From contig JAFDYQ010000018.1 of assembly GCA_018267365.1 (NCBI GenBank), forward strand, positions 17,545 to 81,544: DNA of 64,000 bases, given 5' to 3'. Shown here piece by piece: positions 52,091 through 60,235 of this stretch. This stretch comes from Bacteroidota bacterium. Lineage in GTDB: Bacteria > Bacteroidota > Bacteroidia > Chitinophagales > LD1. Position numbers and translations under genes: made by a program. Under the pieces are notes generated by a model. The model worked only from the letters and a program-made list of their open reading frames with translations, was not told where the DNA came from and ran no database searches. How positions within the stretch are numbered: position 1 is the first letter of the stretch; each line of letters opens with the position of its first letter.

Positions 52091-53479
52091 ATGAAGAAAA
52101 CGCTACTTATCTCTTTTTGTATACTCGGTATGCTTGCGCTCCGAGCCAGTGATACCCTGACCATCAGACAGGTCTTTGATTATAATATCGGCGATACACT
52201 GGATTATGAAAAAGCAGTCAGCACCAGCGCTCAGTTTGGCGGTAGGTATTCCTGGCGCAGAGTGATCACGGGCAAGCAGTTTTCTCTCAACAATGATACG
52301 GTAGTCTACTCAGTGTATACGCCGGGCGGTGGTACGGCTCAGGTCAGCTATACAGATCTGGATAGTCCTATATACCACGTATTCGGCCCTTTGCCATCAG
52401 GATTCATGATGACCATAGATTCATCGCAACTGGCAGATGGTCGTCTCTTAAACTTGATCACTATCACCGACACCACAGGGTGGCTGCATACCACGATCAC
52501 AACTAGCTTTGGCCAAGGTCTGGGCATGACCGATACTGCATGGACCCTGGTCAATGAGTGCACCGCCAGCTCCTGGCAATCCTGGGATTATAGCATTAAA
52601 CTCATCTACTATGCTAAAGGTACGGAGCAGCAGGGTACACCCGCGTACAGCCGTACTCAGGACCCGTTACGACACTTCACCCCAATACCTGAGGATTGCG
52701 CATTTTGGAATTATAATCTCTACTACAACTATGGCAAGGCGCAAATACGAACCGGTGCAAAAGTCTACGCCCAAGGTCATACATACGTAGAGCTTCTGTA
52801 TCGCTCACTTATCAATAATAATCTCTCTGGAGATTCATTACTGGGCTATTTCCGAAATGATACTGCTGCGCAGCGCACTCTCTACTCCGCCAGTCCGGGT
52901 ACAGGTAATGAATCCGTTCTTTATGACTTCACAAAACCTGAAAATGGCAATATAGATCCACCAAGCGCCTTCTTCTGGTCCATAGATACAGTTAGCACCA
53001 CTGCCGGACAACGCACGCGATGGAGCTTTTCGGCGCTCAATATCATGTGTGGCGGAGCCAGTAGCAGCTATATAGAGGGTATAGGGTCTACTGTAGGGCT
53101 GTTTCACCGTCCCGGCTACTGCAATAGCAGCGGCTGCGATCCGCTGCTTACGTCATTTTGCCAGTGTGGACAGACCATATATCCCATAGGCGCCTCTGGC
53201 AGCTGTGGTCTCCTGACAGGCGTACTGGATGTGGCAAGTGATCCTGAGGTAGTACTGACTCCCAACCCGGTACAGAGCACCGCGCGTCTATCAGTTCCCA
53301 CCTGCAAGTTTTCTCGTCACTTATTTATTACAGATTTATTAGGGCATCAGATCTACGGCATCCTCGTTGACTTCCCAGGTACTACACTAGACCTGGCTAC
53401 TCTGCCCTCCGGCCTATACATTTGGCGCCTCGAGTCTGATCAGGGTATTATTCAAACCGGCAAAATCGTAAAGCAATGA
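52091..53479 (+). CDS. Secreted T9SS type A cargo protein, paralogue 1
   Basis: About 462 residues from ATG 52091 (MKKTLLISFCILGMLALRA, signal peptide). The mature protein starts DTLTIRQVFDYNIGDTLDY and is a long beta-rich surface protein with many Tyr and Thr residues and a cluster of Cys near residues 320-380 (CNSSGCDPLLTSFCQCG). The C-terminal ~75 residues are a type A sorting domain (LTPNPVQSTARLSV, IWRLESDQGII, IVKQ). Function unknown. Its stop overlaps the next paralogue's start (ATGA), implying coupled translation. Confidence 0.78.
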   Translation: MKKTLLISFCILGMLALRASDTLTIRQVFDYNIGDTLDYEKAVSTSAQFGGRYSWRRVITGKQFSLNNDTVVYSVYTPGGGTAQVSYTDLDSPIYHVFGPLPSGFMMTIDSSQLADGRLLNLITITDTTGWLHTTITTSFGQGLGMTDTAWTLVNECTASSWQSWDYSIKLIYYAKGTEQQGTPAYSRTQDPLRHFTPIPEDCAFWNYNLYYNYGKAQIRTGAKVYAQGHTYVELLYRSLINNNLSGDSLLGYFRNDTAAQRTLYSASPGTGNESVLYDFTKPENGNIDPPSAFFWSIDTVSTTAGQRTRWSFSALNIMCGGASSSYIEGIGSTVGLFHRPGYCNSSGCDPLLTSFCQCGQTIYPIGASGSCGLLTGVLDVASDPEVVLTPNPVQSTARLSVPTCKFSRHLFITDLLGHQIYGILVDFPGTTLDLATLPSGLYIWRLESDQGIIQTGKIVKQ

Positions 53480-54888
53480 AGAAAATGTTATTCTTATCCC
53501 TATCCATATTAGCTTCCATATTAGGTCGGGCATCTGATACACTCACCGTCAGGCAGGTTTATAATTTTAGCATAGGTGACACATTCGATTATCGCGGGTT
53601 TGTACATTCCTCTGATATAGGTCCTTCTTCTTATCTCAGCTATTACCGTCATATCGTCACTCAAAAAAATTATAGCACTAATAGTGATACGATATATTAC
53701 ACTTATTACGACCCAGATCGAGGTTATTCATCAGACACGATTACGGATCTTGATAGCATTGCCATATTTGAAATACCTAATATTTACTCATCGTGTAACA
53801 TGTCATACACCGTCGACACCGGCACATTTCTTGGCATGCCAGCCAATTCGGTGGACATTTCTTGCTTTGAATCCGGTGGTCAGGATATCGTAGCCGAGAG
53901 TATCGGTAAGGTCAAGCATGTTCGCTCTTCTATAGATTACAGCGGAACTGGCTACAATGCTTCCGGCTGGCAGCTCATTTACTACGCTCATGATAGTATC
54001 CAGGCTGGCACACCTTATTATATAGCCAATGGCAGCACCTTGGGGCAATATTATATGCCCCTACCAGAGCGGTGTGCTATGTGGACGAGGAGTAGCACGG
54101 GCACACTGTCTCCTACATCCTCAGCCACAGCGACAGTCGTGGAACAGATCCGCACGGACAGCATCATACAATGGCGTGGGCACAGCCTAGTTTCATTAGT
54201 TGCAAGAATATTTAATGGATTCACAGGACACGTGACACTGGATTCTCTTATAGGTTATTTTTATAATGATACTTTACACAAAAGCGCATATTTCCTTTCA
54301 GATACTTCCGCACCTTTACAAACCATCTACAATCTCTCGGTATATAATGGCTCCCCGCAAGGGAGCTGTGGTTATATTCAATTGGACACGGTCATATTAG
54401 GTAGTGTAGCGCGGCTGAGGGTTGGAACTGCCGATCCCGCTTCTAATACGTCGTACTGCTGCACATCGGTCATCGCAGGTATTGGCTCTCTATATGGTCT
54501 TGTACCTGTCATACAGCTATATCATTACTACAATGGCCCCGCCTGCGGTCAATTAATTGATTTTTGCGTTTGTGGAGACCATACCTATGGTCAATCTGAC
54601 TTTTATTCCTGTCGGCTGCTCACTGCCGTAGAGGATATTCCTGGGTCCCATTCAGTTTACCTTTATCCCAATCCTACACAAGGTTCCGTATACCTATCGC
54701 TTACAGATATTGCCGGATATGATGGCACCTTTATGATCACCGATTTTCTGGGGCAGCAGGTATACTCTTCGCGGATATCTACAGGTGAAAGCACCCACGA
54801 TATCTCAAGTTTACCCTCCGGCCTCTATCTTTGGCGTCTTGAGTCAGACCAGGGCATTATTCAGACTGGCAAACTGATCAAGGAATGA
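53476..54888 (+). CDS. Secreted T9SS type A cargo protein, paralogue 2
   Basis: A 470-residue paralogue of the preceding protein. The mature N-terminus (DTLTVRQVYNFSIGDTFDY), the Cys cluster (CGQLIDFCVCGDHTYG) and the sorting tail (LPSGLYLWRLESDQGIIQTG then KLIKE) match closely, while the middle has diverged. The nucleotide composition looks more AT-rich than copy 1 in its N-terminal half, suggesting separate histories. It ends directly against the convergent gene at 54889, with no terminator between them. Confidence 0.78.
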   Translation: MKKMLFLSLSILASILGRASDTLTVRQVYNFSIGDTFDYRGFVHSSDIGPSSYLSYYRHIVTQKNYSTNSDTIYYTYYDPDRGYSSDTITDLDSIAIFEIPNIYSSCNMSYTVDTGTFLGMPANSVDISCFESGGQDIVAESIGKVKHVRSSIDYSGTGYNASGWQLIYYAHDSIQAGTPYYIANGSTLGQYYMPLPERCAMWTRSSTGTLSPTSSATATVVEQIRTDSIIQWRGHSLVSLVARIFNGFTGHVTLDSLIGYFYNDTLHKSAYFLSDTSAPLQTIYNLSVYNGSPQGSCGYIQLDTVILGSVARLRVGTADPASNTSYCCTSVIAGIGSLYGLVPVIQLYHYYNGPACGQLIDFCVCGDHTYGQSDFYSCRLLTAVEDIPGSHSVYLYPNPTQGSVYLSLTDIAGYDGTFMITDFLGQQVYSSRISTGESTHDISSLPSGLYLWRLESDQGIIQTGKLIKE

Positions 54889-55383
54889 TCACCGCACCAT
54901 ATCCTTCGTATTGACACCATACAGGATGATGAAGAGCGCACCCACCAGTGTAGCCGCCACAGTACCGATGATCCCCAAAAATCCCGTACCGAATAGTAGC
55001 AGTGGGCCTATGATACTGATCACCGTACCGACTATATACACATAGTAGCCATTCTTGCGCAGCGTAAACATCAGTGCGGCTCCCGTCAGCGTCAGTATGC
55101 TGGATAGGATTCCGACCAGCTGAGTCTTGCGCAGGTCGTCCGCCGTCATCTTTGCGCTGCTCATGGCAGCTTTCACAAAGGCCGGCTGCTCCTTGCCCTC
55201 CATACGCTCCTCCACCTCCTCCATCTTAGCCCTGTTTTCAGCAGCTTTCGTGTCTGCTGTCGCATAGCCGTAGATCCCACCCACTATCCCCCATCCGCTG
55301 GCCAGGAAAGTCAGTATACAGAGTACAGTGAGAAAGGTGCTCCTGCCGGGAGCCGGTTGCGGCGTTTCGTATGTAGTATCCAT
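54889..55383 (-). CDS. Small membrane protein of unknown function
   Basis: A 164-residue protein with a Pro/Thr-rich N-terminus and four hydrophobic segments (~16-42, ~88-106, ~112-130, ~134-155). A charged cytosolic loop (ENRAKMEEVEERMEGKEQ) lies between segments one and two. It resembles small four-helix membrane proteins of the DUF4870/YIP1 kind only loosely. Function unknown. Its stop codon directly abuts the stop of the T9SS paralogue. Confidence 0.6.
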   Translation of the reverse strand: MDTTYETPQPAPGRSTFLTVLCILTFLASGWGIVGGIYGYATADTKAAENRAKMEEVEERMEGKEQPAFVKAAMSSAKMTADDLRKTQLVGILSSILTLTGAALMFTLRKNGYYVYIVGTVISIIGPLLLFGTGFLGIIGTVAATLVGALFIILYGVNTKDMVR

Positions 55384-55476
55384 GATGTTGATTTGGTTTC
55401 CATAAAAGTGACAATACTCAGTCAGAAAAACAAGCCTCGTATATATTGCCGGTTAGCCGTTACAGATTTCTGGCTT

Positions 55477-56028
55477 ATGTTTGCCGCCATGTGGCAGCGC
55501 ACATTTCTTTATCGAGTCTGGCAGCGGGATCGTATCCTCGCGACTTTCTTTGTGCTTTTTATCCTCTGCCAGTTATTCTTTACCTACAAAGGCGTGGAGA
55601 ATACACCCTTCTTTCATTTCGGCATGTACTCAGCTCCACACCACGAGCAGGCTTCCTATCCTGTCTATCGTATAGAGGTAGGCCACAGGCCGGTCTTGTC
55701 AGGTAGTTTCTTTGATCAGCAGCGCGAGATAGTCTACAATACGATAGCCGCCTATGATGGGCTGCGGCAGCTGCACTGGCAGGACTCACTGGATCGGGTC
55801 ATCACTCATCGCTTCTCCGGTACCACGGCAGATCGCCTGCGTGCAGCACTCCTCAATAACGCTGCTATGGACGTTCCCTATCAGCGCTGGCTCTTCGCCT
55901 ACATAGCGGACATGCGCATGATAGAGGATCCGACACTCAGCGTTTCCCGGGCCGAGGTGAGCTATCAGCCCGATGGCTCTCTACATACAGATTCTACCGT
56001 CACCTTATTCACGCTGCGCCATGACTAG
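55477..56028 (+). CDS. Hypothetical membrane-anchored protein
   Basis: About 183 residues from ATG 55477 (MFAAMWQRTFLYRVWQRDR); ATG 55489 is an alternative and the upstream in-frame ATG at 55357 overlaps the divergent gene start. One N-terminal membrane helix (~20-36, ILATFFVLFILCQLFF) is followed by a soluble part with HFGMYSAPHHEQASYPVYRIEVG. It overlaps the next gene by 8 nt, so the two are co-translated. The partner is HTTM-like, so this may be its accessory; the function is not known. Confidence 0.6.
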   Translation: MFAAMWQRTFLYRVWQRDRILATFFVLFILCQLFFTYKGVENTPFFHFGMYSAPHHEQASYPVYRIEVGHRPVLSGSFFDQQREIVYNTIAAYDGLRQLHWQDSLDRVITHRFSGTTADRLRAALLNNAAMDVPYQRWLFAYIADMRMIEDPTLSVSRAEVSYQPDGSLHTDSTVTLFTLRHD

Positions 56029-56854
56029 CACCACACAGGCACAGATAGATCTCCGCGCGCGGTACTTCTACCTCGGGAGTGCCGCTGTGATGGTACTCGC
56101 CTTCCTGTCCAATGTACTTCTCTCACAGCTATCCCGTCCTGTACTGATAGATCCGGGCATAGACAATACATACTGGCTCATACACTGGCTGGGCATACCT
56201 CAGGCTGTGACGCGCTCCATAGTATGGGCACCGGTGCTTGATCTCACCTTATTCTTTTCGGCATTGGCTGCGGCAGCGCTACCCCGTCGGAGGGTATATG
56301 CTATTGTCTTCTCAGTGTTGCTTTTCATATGGCACATTACATTGTCTACATATTCTATCCATCATTACCACACGCTCGTTGGTATGCTCGTGCTCAGCGT
56401 ACCCTTCTGGTTTGGACCGGGCGAGAGATTTACCATTCTGTGGGAGGCTGTCCGCTATTACTTCTTCTTCATGTTTGCGTCTGCCGCCCTGTGGAAACTT
56501 TCCCGCGGCGCCATATTTGACCCGCACCAGATGGTGGCCATACTCAAGGCGCAGCACGCGCAATACCTCTATGACTATCCTAATGGGATCTTTGCACCGC
56601 TATATACTTACCTCATCTCTCACGCGGCCCTGTCTCAGGCTATCCTGATCGCCATGGTGCTCATACAGCTTAGTTTCCTTGGCGGCTTCTTTACCAGGAG
56701 ATTTGACCGCGCCTATCTCTACATCTTCATCCTCTTCATCATCATGAACTACCTCGTGATGCACATCAGTTCTCTCCCGCTGCTGGTCTTTGTAGTGATC
56801 TTGATCGATTGGGATAAAGTGGAGAAAGGCGCTGTAAGTCAAGCGCGTGGATAA
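56021..56854 (+). CDS. HTTM-like multi-pass membrane protein
   Basis: About 277 residues from ATG 56021 (MTSTTQAQIDL). It has seven to eight membrane segments. The pattern (an aromatic-rich segment RYYFFFMFASAALWKLSRGAIF, then LSFLGGFFTRRFDR and a final hydrophobic stretch) resembles the HTTM family related to vitamin K-dependent gamma-carboxylase. This is a tentative call. It overlaps the preceding gene by 8 nt. Confidence 0.55.
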   Translation: MTSTTQAQIDLRARYFYLGSAAVMVLAFLSNVLLSQLSRPVLIDPGIDNTYWLIHWLGIPQAVTRSIVWAPVLDLTLFFSALAAAALPRRRVYAIVFSVLLFIWHITLSTYSIHHYHTLVGMLVLSVPFWFGPGERFTILWEAVRYYFFFMFASAALWKLSRGAIFDPHQMVAILKAQHAQYLYDYPNGIFAPLYTYLISHAALSQAILIAMVLIQLSFLGGFFTRRFDRAYLYIFILFIIMNYLVMHISSLPLLVFVVILIDWDKVEKGAVSQARG

Positions 56855-56855
56855 C

Positions 56856-56889
56856 ATCCGAAATCGGAAATCCGAAATCCGAAATTCCA
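56856..56889. repeat. Short tandem repeat before lpdA
   Basis: About four copies of the tccgaaa unit, some imperfect (atccgaaatcggaaatccg), lie in the 63-base spacer before lpdA. No clear function. Confidence 0.5.
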
Positions 56890-56917
56890 CTATCTTGCAT
56901 CCACAAAAATCGATAAT

Positions 56918-58309
56918 ATGCAATATGATCTTTTAGTATTGGGCAGCGGACCGGGTGGCTATGTAGCAGCGATTCGCGCCGCACAGCTGGGCATGAAGGT
57001 AGGAGTGGTAGAGCGTGAGAACCTCGGCGGTATCTGCCTCAACTGGGGCTGCATCCCTACTAAGGCCCTCCTCAAGAGCGCACAGGTATTTGACTATATA
57101 TCTCACGCGGCAGACTACGGTATCACAGTAGGCAACTCTAAATCGGATTTCCCGGCTATCATCAAGCGCAGCCGTGGGGTAGCTGAGGGCATGAGCAAGG
57201 GCATCCAGTTCCTCTTTAAGAAGAATAAGATAGAAGCCATCATGGGCAATGGCGTGCTGAAGAAAGGCGGCAAGATAGAGGTGACCGATGCCTCCGGCAA
57301 GAAGGCCGAGCACAGCGCCAAACACATCATCATAGCCACCGGTGGCCGCAGCCGTGAGCTGCCAAATGTAAAGCAGGACGGCAAGAAGATCTTTGGCTAC
57401 CGCGAGGCGATGAACCTCCCCTCCCAGCCTGCCTCACTCGTAGTGATGGGCTCCGGCGCCATCGGCATGGAGTTCGCGTACTTCTACGCTACACTCGGCA
57501 CCAAGGTGACCGTCGTGGAGTTTATGGATCGCATCCTGCCGCGCGAAGATGAAGACGTATCAAAGGAGATGCTGAAGATCATGAAGAAGAGAGGCATCGA
57601 GTTTATGGTCGGCACCTCTGTAGAATCTGTAGACACCAAGGGCAAAGGCTGTGTAGTAGCTACCAAGGACAAGGCCGGCGCTGCAGGCAAGATAGAGTGC
57701 GATGCCGTGCTCTCCGCCGTAGGCATCTCTACCAATCTCGAAGGCATAGGCCTGGAGGAGGTCGGCATCAAGACCGACAAAGGCATTATCGTCACTGACG
57801 ACTTCTACGCGACCAATGTCCCTGGCTACTATGCCATCGGCGATGTGGTGAAAGGACCCGCCCTGGCACACGTGGCCAGCGCAGAGGGTATCACCTGCGT
57901 GGAAAAGATAGCCGGTGTACACACCGACGCGATAGACTACAATAATATCCCTAGCTGCACCTATACCTGGCCGGAGGTAGCCTCAGTAGGCTACACCGAG
58001 GCTGAGGCCAAAGCCAAAGGCTATGAGGTCAAGGTGGGCAAGTTCCCGTTCTCGGCCTCCGGCAAGGCCTCTGCGGCTGGCGCCAAAGATGGCTTTGTGA
58101 AAGTGATCTTTGACGCCAAGTATGGCGAGTGGCTGGGCGCTCACATGGTCGGCGCCAATGTAACCGAGATGATAGCCGAGGTCGTCGTGGCGCGTCGCCT
58201 CGAGACCACCGGTCACGAGATCATCAAATCGATCCACCCGCACCCTACTATGAGTGAGGCCGTGATGGAAGCCACCGCCGCCGCATTTGGTGAGGTGATA
58301 CATTTGTAA
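56918..58309 (+). CDS. lpdA: Dihydrolipoyl dehydrogenase
   Basis: A 463-residue FAD-dependent E3 enzyme of the 2-oxoacid dehydrogenase complexes. Motifs: LVLGSGPGGYVAAIRAAQLG (FAD), redox pair GGICLNWGCIPTKALL, NAD-binding VVMGSGAIGMEFAYFYATLG, second FAD motif YAIGDVVKGPALAHVAS and active-site IHPHPTMSEAV. It regenerates the lipoamide of the pyruvate or 2-oxoglutarate dehydrogenase complex. No E1 or E2 genes are adjacent. A terminator follows at 58354. Confidence 0.97.
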   Translation: MQYDLLVLGSGPGGYVAAIRAAQLGMKVGVVERENLGGICLNWGCIPTKALLKSAQVFDYISHAADYGITVGNSKSDFPAIIKRSRGVAEGMSKGIQFLFKKNKIEAIMGNGVLKKGGKIEVTDASGKKAEHSAKHIIIATGGRSRELPNVKQDGKKIFGYREAMNLPSQPASLVVMGSGAIGMEFAYFYATLGTKVTVVEFMDRILPREDEDVSKEMLKIMKKRGIEFMVGTSVESVDTKGKGCVVATKDKAGAAGKIECDAVLSAVGISTNLEGIGLEEVGIKTDKGIIVTDDFYATNVPGYYAIGDVVKGPALAHVASAEGITCVEKIAGVHTDAIDYNNIPSCTYTWPEVASVGYTEAEAKAKGYEVKVGKFPFSASGKASAAGAKDGFVKVIFDAKYGEWLGAHMVGANVTEMIAEVVVARRLETTGHEIIKSIHPHPTMSEAVMEATAAAFGEVIHL

Positions 58310-58353
58310 GGGCTGACCGCAAAATCGCAGAAACGCGAAAGTAGATAAATAGA

Positions 58354-58383
58354 AAAGCCACTCGAATTGAGTGGCTTTCTTAT
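58354..58383. terminator. Bidirectional terminator between lpdA and the tRNA
   Basis: A ten-base perfect stem (aagccactc / gagtggctt with flanking A/T) with a gaatt loop. A and T runs at both sides suit both the plus-strand lpdA and the minus-strand tRNA transcript. Confidence 0.75.
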
Positions 58384-58388
58384 TTCTG

Positions 58389-58462
<74 letters not shown>

Positions 58463-58555
58463 ATAGGGAGCGCAAATATAGCTTTTCACTGGAAAACTGC
58501 AAAAAATTCATCTAACTGGATATAACGTGCTAGTTGTCACGACATGGCTGTTACC

Positions 58556-58576
58556 CCTCTCCTATTTTAGGAGAGG
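58556..58576. repeat. Hairpin overlapping the recombinase stop
   Basis: A 9-bp perfect stem (cctctccta / taggagagg) with a ttt loop includes the TAG stop of the recombinase (58562-58564). It resembles the hairpin at 1-33 and the repeat near 22790. It may be a terminator, or a host repeat at the island edge. Confidence 0.6.
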
Positions 58577-60043
58577 TTGACTATTTCCTGTATTTCTGAG
58601 AATTGCAGGTGCATAGCACAAGCGGATCGTAATGTCCTCCTTATCAATAATAACTGCCTCGGTTATACGCTCCACTATGGAACGCCTTTCTTCAAGATTC
58701 ATCAGTGGCCAGTTAGCATACAGTGTTTTGGCATCAGTCATTACAGTTTCAGTAGACTCAGCTTGAACACGAAGGAAAGAGATTTCGGCCTCCAATTCAG
58801 GAATACGCTCATTTAACTGCTGCAATCGCTCTTCTAATGGAGCATGATGCTCTTTAAAGCTGTCCTTAGTCACCTCATTATTCATTCGCATTGTGACGAG
58901 TTCTGATGCCTGTTTCCTGATCTTTTTTGATTCTTCCGTGATTCCAGCGAGCAGTTTCTCTTTCTCAGCGATGATAGATTCGGATTTCTGAAGAAAAGAT
59001 TTTGGGTCAACTTCAGTCAAAAGGAATCCTTTGAGTTGTTCGTGATAAATTTCGTCAATGTCTGAAACATGAATTCGGCGCTGACAAATTTTGCAGCGAT
59101 AGTTGAGGTCGCGGTGAAAGACATACATTTTTTGACCGCATGAACAGGTCACATACCCGGAAAGGAGATGCACAGCCCGAGGTCCTGGTTTCTTCCTTTT
59201 TTCGGTTTGTTCCTCCAGTATCCGATTACATTCATCCCAAAGTTCAGGTGTGACAATAGCCGGACAAGACGTAAAGACCCAATCCGACTCTGGCTTGATA
59301 ACCACAGCGCCTCCCCCACCGGGATGAGTTGTGTAATTAGCTAAGTGCATACCCTTTAAGGTTGGATTTCTAAGTAGTCTGGCAACTCCTGAATCGTTAA
59401 ACGTTCCTCCGGTCCGTGTCCGATGTCCCATTTGGTTTAACATCCTGGCCACGGCCTCCTTTCGCTTGTGCTTCAGAAAAAGTTCGAAAATGAGTTTAAC
59501 CACAGGTGCTTCGCTTTCGATCACTACCAGTTTCTTATTTTCATCCCACTGATACCCAAGACAAGCATATCCGCCAGTATGTTTACCGAGTTTTGCACGT
59601 ATTGGGACGGAAGCTGCTATTCTACTGGATATTTCCTCACGCTCCCATTGGGCCATTGCAGCAATCATAGTGTAAAAGAGACGACCGGCTGGAGTTGAAG
59701 TATCTATGGATTCAGAAATGGAAATGAGATCAGCGTTGTGATCACGGAAGATATCTGCAAATTCGAGTAGCTCTTTGGTATTTCGGGCAAGACGGGCCAG
59801 CTTGGAAAAAATGAGGCCGGATATTCGCCCTTTCCGAATATCAGATAGCATTCGCTTGGCTTCGGAGTTGTCCATAACCGACTTCCCAGATACAGCTTCA
59901 AGATGATACGTTTCTGTTACTTCCCAGCCTTTTGCTTCTGCGTAAAGCCGAGCCCGCTTTTCGTGATGTTCAGGGCTATCGCCCTTGGCCTGGTCCTCTG
60001 TACTAACGCGAATCCAGATACCAATAGACTTCGTTGGTTCCAT
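58562..60043 (-). CDS. Large serine recombinase (site-specific integrase)
   Basis: A 493-residue large serine recombinase. The resolvase domain (~5-150) has IWIRVSTEDQAKGDSPEHH with catalytic Ser14, plus FSKLARLARNTKELLEF and GRLFYTMIAAMAQWEREEIS. A recombinase domain (~155-275) has the GYACLGYQW and RLLRNPTLKGMHL elements. A zinc ribbon follows with Cys300, Cys302, Cys317 and Cys320, then a coiled coil (~345-420) for subunit contact. Such enzymes integrate islands or phages at attB. It is transcribed toward the tRNA at 58389 and divergent from a giant PIN-domain gene, at what looks like an island end. Confidence 0.92.
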   Translation of the reverse strand: MEPTKSIGIWIRVSTEDQAKGDSPEHHEKRARLYAEAKGWEVTETYHLEAVSGKSVMDNSEAKRMLSDIRKGRISGLIFSKLARLARNTKELLEFADIFRDHNADLISISESIDTSTPAGRLFYTMIAAMAQWEREEISSRIAASVPIRAKLGKHTGGYACLGYQWDENKKLVVIESEAPVVKLIFELFLKHKRKEAVARMLNQMGHRTRTGGTFNDSGVARLLRNPTLKGMHLANYTTHPGGGGAVVIKPESDWVFTSCPAIVTPELWDECNRILEEQTEKRKKPGPRAVHLLSGYVTCSCGQKMYVFHRDLNYRCKICQRRIHVSDIDEIYHEQLKGFLLTEVDPKSFLQKSESIIAEKEKLLAGITEESKKIRKQASELVTMRMNNEVTKDSFKEHHAPLEERLQQLNERIPELEAEISFLRVQAESTETVMTDAKTLYANWPLMNLEERRSIVERITEAVIIDKEDITIRLCYAPAILRNTGNSQPLLK

Positions 60044-60235
60044 TGAGAAAGATTTTGAAGATGATTTAAATGTACTGAAATTTGCACCTATTCTATCCCG
60101 CTGGATATGGGTAAAGTAGTAGAGCAGTTAATCTGCTTTTCTAGATAGCTCATTTAGTCCATCCTTTCCCCTTCAAGACAATCCGCAAATCCTTTAAATG
60201 CTGAGCATATTGACGCAAGTAACTAACTTCGTGGG

